Part shown: piece after piece, positions 17,805 to 19,678 of the stretch
Layout: each line of letters opens with the position of its first letter
How positions within the stretch are numbered: position 1 is the stretch's first letter
Assembly (NCBI GenBank): GCA_001430745.1
Contig: KQ482042.1
Coordinates: forward strand, 172,157-191,834
Origin: Auxenochlorella pyrenoidosa
Lineage: Eukaryota > Chlorophyta > Trebouxiophyceae > Chlorellales > Chlorellaceae
DNA: 19,678 nucleotides
Direction: 5' to 3'
Translations under genes and position numbers: made by a program
The notes under the pieces: generated by a model
What the model was told of the DNA's origin: nothing
The model's database searches: none
Seen by the model: the letters and a program-made list of their open reading frames with translations, nothing else

Positions 17805-19678
17805 TCAGGGCTTGCGAGCGGCAGCCCCCGCCCAGCGCGGCCGCGGCATGACAAAGTACAGCAGCGCAAACGCCAGCAGCGCCTGCAGACCCAGGACGGG
17901 AGGATCACGTTCACGCAACCCGGTAAGCAAGCCGCCAAGGGCAGCAGGACCAGGCGGGCAGAGAGCAGTCAGCGGGCCAGCACAGGCAGCTGCCGCGCCA
18001 GGCCTGCCAAGCAGGGCGCATCGGGTGCTGTGCAACTCCTGATCCACATCCTCGTACACTCTGCCCTGTCCTCTCACTCCCAACAGGGCGCCCCCGGGCA
18101 CACCCACCAGGCCCAGGTAGTAGCAGTCGTTCACAATGATGTCGGTGGTCAGGTCGTCGGCGTTGATGCCGATGGTCTCCAGGAACACGGTGCCCCGCAC
18201 GCCCTTGGCGGCCGCGTACCCCTTGAGCTGCACGGGGAGGGGCGCCCGGGTGGGGTGGGTGGGTGGGTGGGTGTGTAGGGTCCAAGCCTGGCAGCCTTCC
18301 GCTGCGGGCAACTCCATGCCTGGCACCCGGCGACCCAAGGTCTTCCGTGCTGCCAGCCCGGCAGTGCACTCGGCGGCAGGCAAGTCCTGGGCAGGCTGCG
18401 GCGCCACCAGTGCGCCTCCAACCCAAGGACCCCTAACCCCCACCCCTAACCCCCAAAGCACCCCACCCCACCTCGAAGTCGATCTTGATGCCGCTCATCT
18501 CGTTGATCATGAGGGAGCAGTAGGCATAGTAGAAGGGGGACAGCCAGTGGGTCCAGCGGATCCAGGCCGGCATGGACTCGGGATTGACCAGCATGCCTGC
18601 CAGGGGCCGACGCACCAGTGGGAGTGATGGTCATGGATACGCGCTGCCGCAGCCCTTGCCAGCCTCGGGCACCAGCCTGCCTGCCCGGCGAGGCACTGTG
18701 CAGCTGCTCACTGGCCTGAGGCAGCACAGCCGAGGGTGCCTGGCAGCCTGGCAGGGCGCCGCCTGCTTCCCTAAAGGCTGGCGCGCAACGCGCCGTGCCT
18801 GCCCGCCTTCCACCCCCCTGCCTCTGCTCACCCGACACCACCACTGCGATCAGCAGCAGGATGTTCATGATCAGCGAGGCCAGGCCCGCGGTGCTGCTGC
18901 CGATGGTGACGCTCAGCGACAGGGCGCCCATCGCTGCAGGCACGGGGCCGCAGGAGGGGCCGCCGCATGCTTGAGCTACGGGAGAGCCAGAGGCGTCGCC
19001 CTCATCCCTGCACTGCCGGCTTGGACAGACGTCTCGGCTGTGAGGTCAGGTCACAAGCACATGTGCGTCCCAGCTCACCCCCCGCGAAGCCGGCCAGGAC
19101 CATCAGGAAGGTGGCCACCGTGGCGGCGCCCGACTGCAGCCCCATCTGCAGGCTCAGGAGCCAGCAAGGCAAGGCAAGGGGATCAACCAGTGGCAAGCAC
19201 CCTCCTGCCCGTGAGGGCATGCCCATCGCCAGGCAGCTTGCTGCACGCTGCAGCAGCGCTCTTTACCCCCTCAGGATATGCACGGTCAAGAGGCCAGGCC
19301 GGAGAGGAGATGCACACGGCTCCACCCCCCAGCACCACCCCACCCCACCACCACCACCACCCCATCCCGTCCCCCAGGCACCTCCCTGTACGCACCATGG
19401 GATAGAAGGCTGCCGAGAAGATGAAGACGGGGATGACCCGCAGCAGCAGCGCATCCAGCACCATCTTGGCCAGCAGGTAGCTGCCCGGCCGGTAGAACCC
19501 GCCTGCGGGGGGCGCCGGGCAGGCAGGGGCTCAGGCGCGCCCACGCTCGACAGCAAGTCGAATCGTAAGCCGAGGGACCCGGCTGGGTTACACAGGCAAG
19601 GTGGTGGTGGTGGTGGTGGTGTGTGTGGGTGGGTGGGTGGGCGGTGTGTGTGTGTGTGTGTGGTGGTGGTGGTGGTGG
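17805..19678 (-). CDS. ABCG-type (white-brown) transporter, C-terminal membrane half
   Basis: Minus-strand exons, high to low: 19502-19396, 19145-19079, 18933-18832, 18596-18472, 18227-18108, 17882-17805, all GT-AG and in phase, about 198 residues to the TGA. The ATP-binding half and first helices lie beyond the window; 19503-19678 is intron. Visible: FYRPGSYLLAKMVLD, a typical ABC2-membrane entry; helices ending SAAFYPM, in ATVATFLMVLAGFAGG and in LIMNILLLIAVVVSG; then the ABCG extracellular-loop signature LVNPESMPAWIRWTHWLSP, FYYAYCSLMINEMSG, and a final helix LALLAFALLYFVMPRPRW. ABCG proteins export lipids, waxes, hormones or drugs across membranes; the substrate cannot be read from this part. 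Half-size or full-size is undetermined. It converges with the Skeletor-like gene. Confidence 0.88.
18248..18280 (-). repeat. (GGGT)n tract in ABCG intron
   Basis: A run of about five GGGT units on the plus strand sits about 20 bases upstream of the acceptor used on the minus strand, so in the pre-mRNA it is C/A-rich and serves as the polypyrimidine region. Confidence 0.8.
18425..18471 (-). repeat. CCCTAA-like / G-quadruplex-prone intron start
   Basis: The plus strand shows CCCCTAACCCCCACCCCTAAC and further C runs. On the ABCG sense strand this gives the donor GTGGGGTGGGG followed by G runs separated by TTA, all within the first ~50 intron bases. It resembles degenerate telomeric repeats but contains only a few units. 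Confidence 0.75.
19597..19678 (+). repeat. (GGT)n-(GGGT)n-(GT)n-(GGT)n microsatellite at window edge
   Basis: Compound G/T microsatellite: GGT units, then GGGT units, a GT run and GGT again, running to the end of the window. It lies in an ABCG intron and extends beyond the visible sequence. Confidence 0.92.

Noticed and set aside
18425..18450. True interstitial telomere
   Set aside because: Too few and irregular CCCTAA-like units; more simply a C-rich low-complexity intron.
1..19678. CRISPR arrays, tRNA or rRNA genes, insertion sequences with intact transposase
   Set aside because: None seen on either strand by eye. A tRNA could be missed without a covariance-model scan.

Overview
The window looks like nuclear DNA of a green alga. 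It is very GC-rich, its genes are split into many short exons by introns of roughly 80-450 bases, and a TGTAA motif lies in the 3' flank of one gene. A Chlorella-like trebouxiophyte is my best guess, inferred from style and not shown by any marker gene. I see no prokaryotic operons, rRNA, tRNA or CRISPR. Almost every long open frame on either strand is a shadow, so the genes below were rebuilt by joining exons at splice sites whose phase agrees.

Layout, left to right: (1) 1-2748 (+), the 3' part of a P5/PDIA6-type protein disulfide isomerase. (2) 2749-3741, its 3' flank, then two broken gene pieces on the minus strand: a MYND zinc-finger tail and an inverted copy of the PDI last exon. (3) 3742-6507 (-), a complete 293-residue secreted protein with two DM13 domains. 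(4) 6951-7027 (+), another loose copy of the PDI tail. (5) 7459-11017 (-), a MYND zinc-finger gene with several apparent frame breaks. (6) 11692-16980 (+), a clean 18-exon gene for a 677-residue Skeletor-like protein: signal peptide, DM13, DM13, DOMON, cupredoxin-like C-terminus. (7) 17805-window end (-), the membrane half of an ABCG-type transporter.

The main story is segmental duplication. The DM13-only gene is an inverted copy of the first nine exons and 5' flank of the Skeletor-like gene, introns included. It has gained a stop exactly at the DM13/DOMON boundary, yet its exons differ from the parent mostly at third codon positions, so it looks like a kept gene. The block between PDI and MYND (PDI tail, 3' flank, MYND tail) also occurs twice as a direct repeat flanking the inverted insertion. 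The simplest ancestral order is PDI - MYND - Skeletor-like, later interrupted by an inverted insertion that duplicated about 700 bases at its edges.

Five introns start with GC instead of GT, always as AG|GCAAG. One of these is conserved between the two DM13 paralogs. By domain knowledge, the DM13/DOMON/cupredoxin protein is probably an extracellular or lumenal redox protein and the PDI acts on thiols in the ER. Nothing in the sequence ties the MYND or ABCG genes to them functionally.
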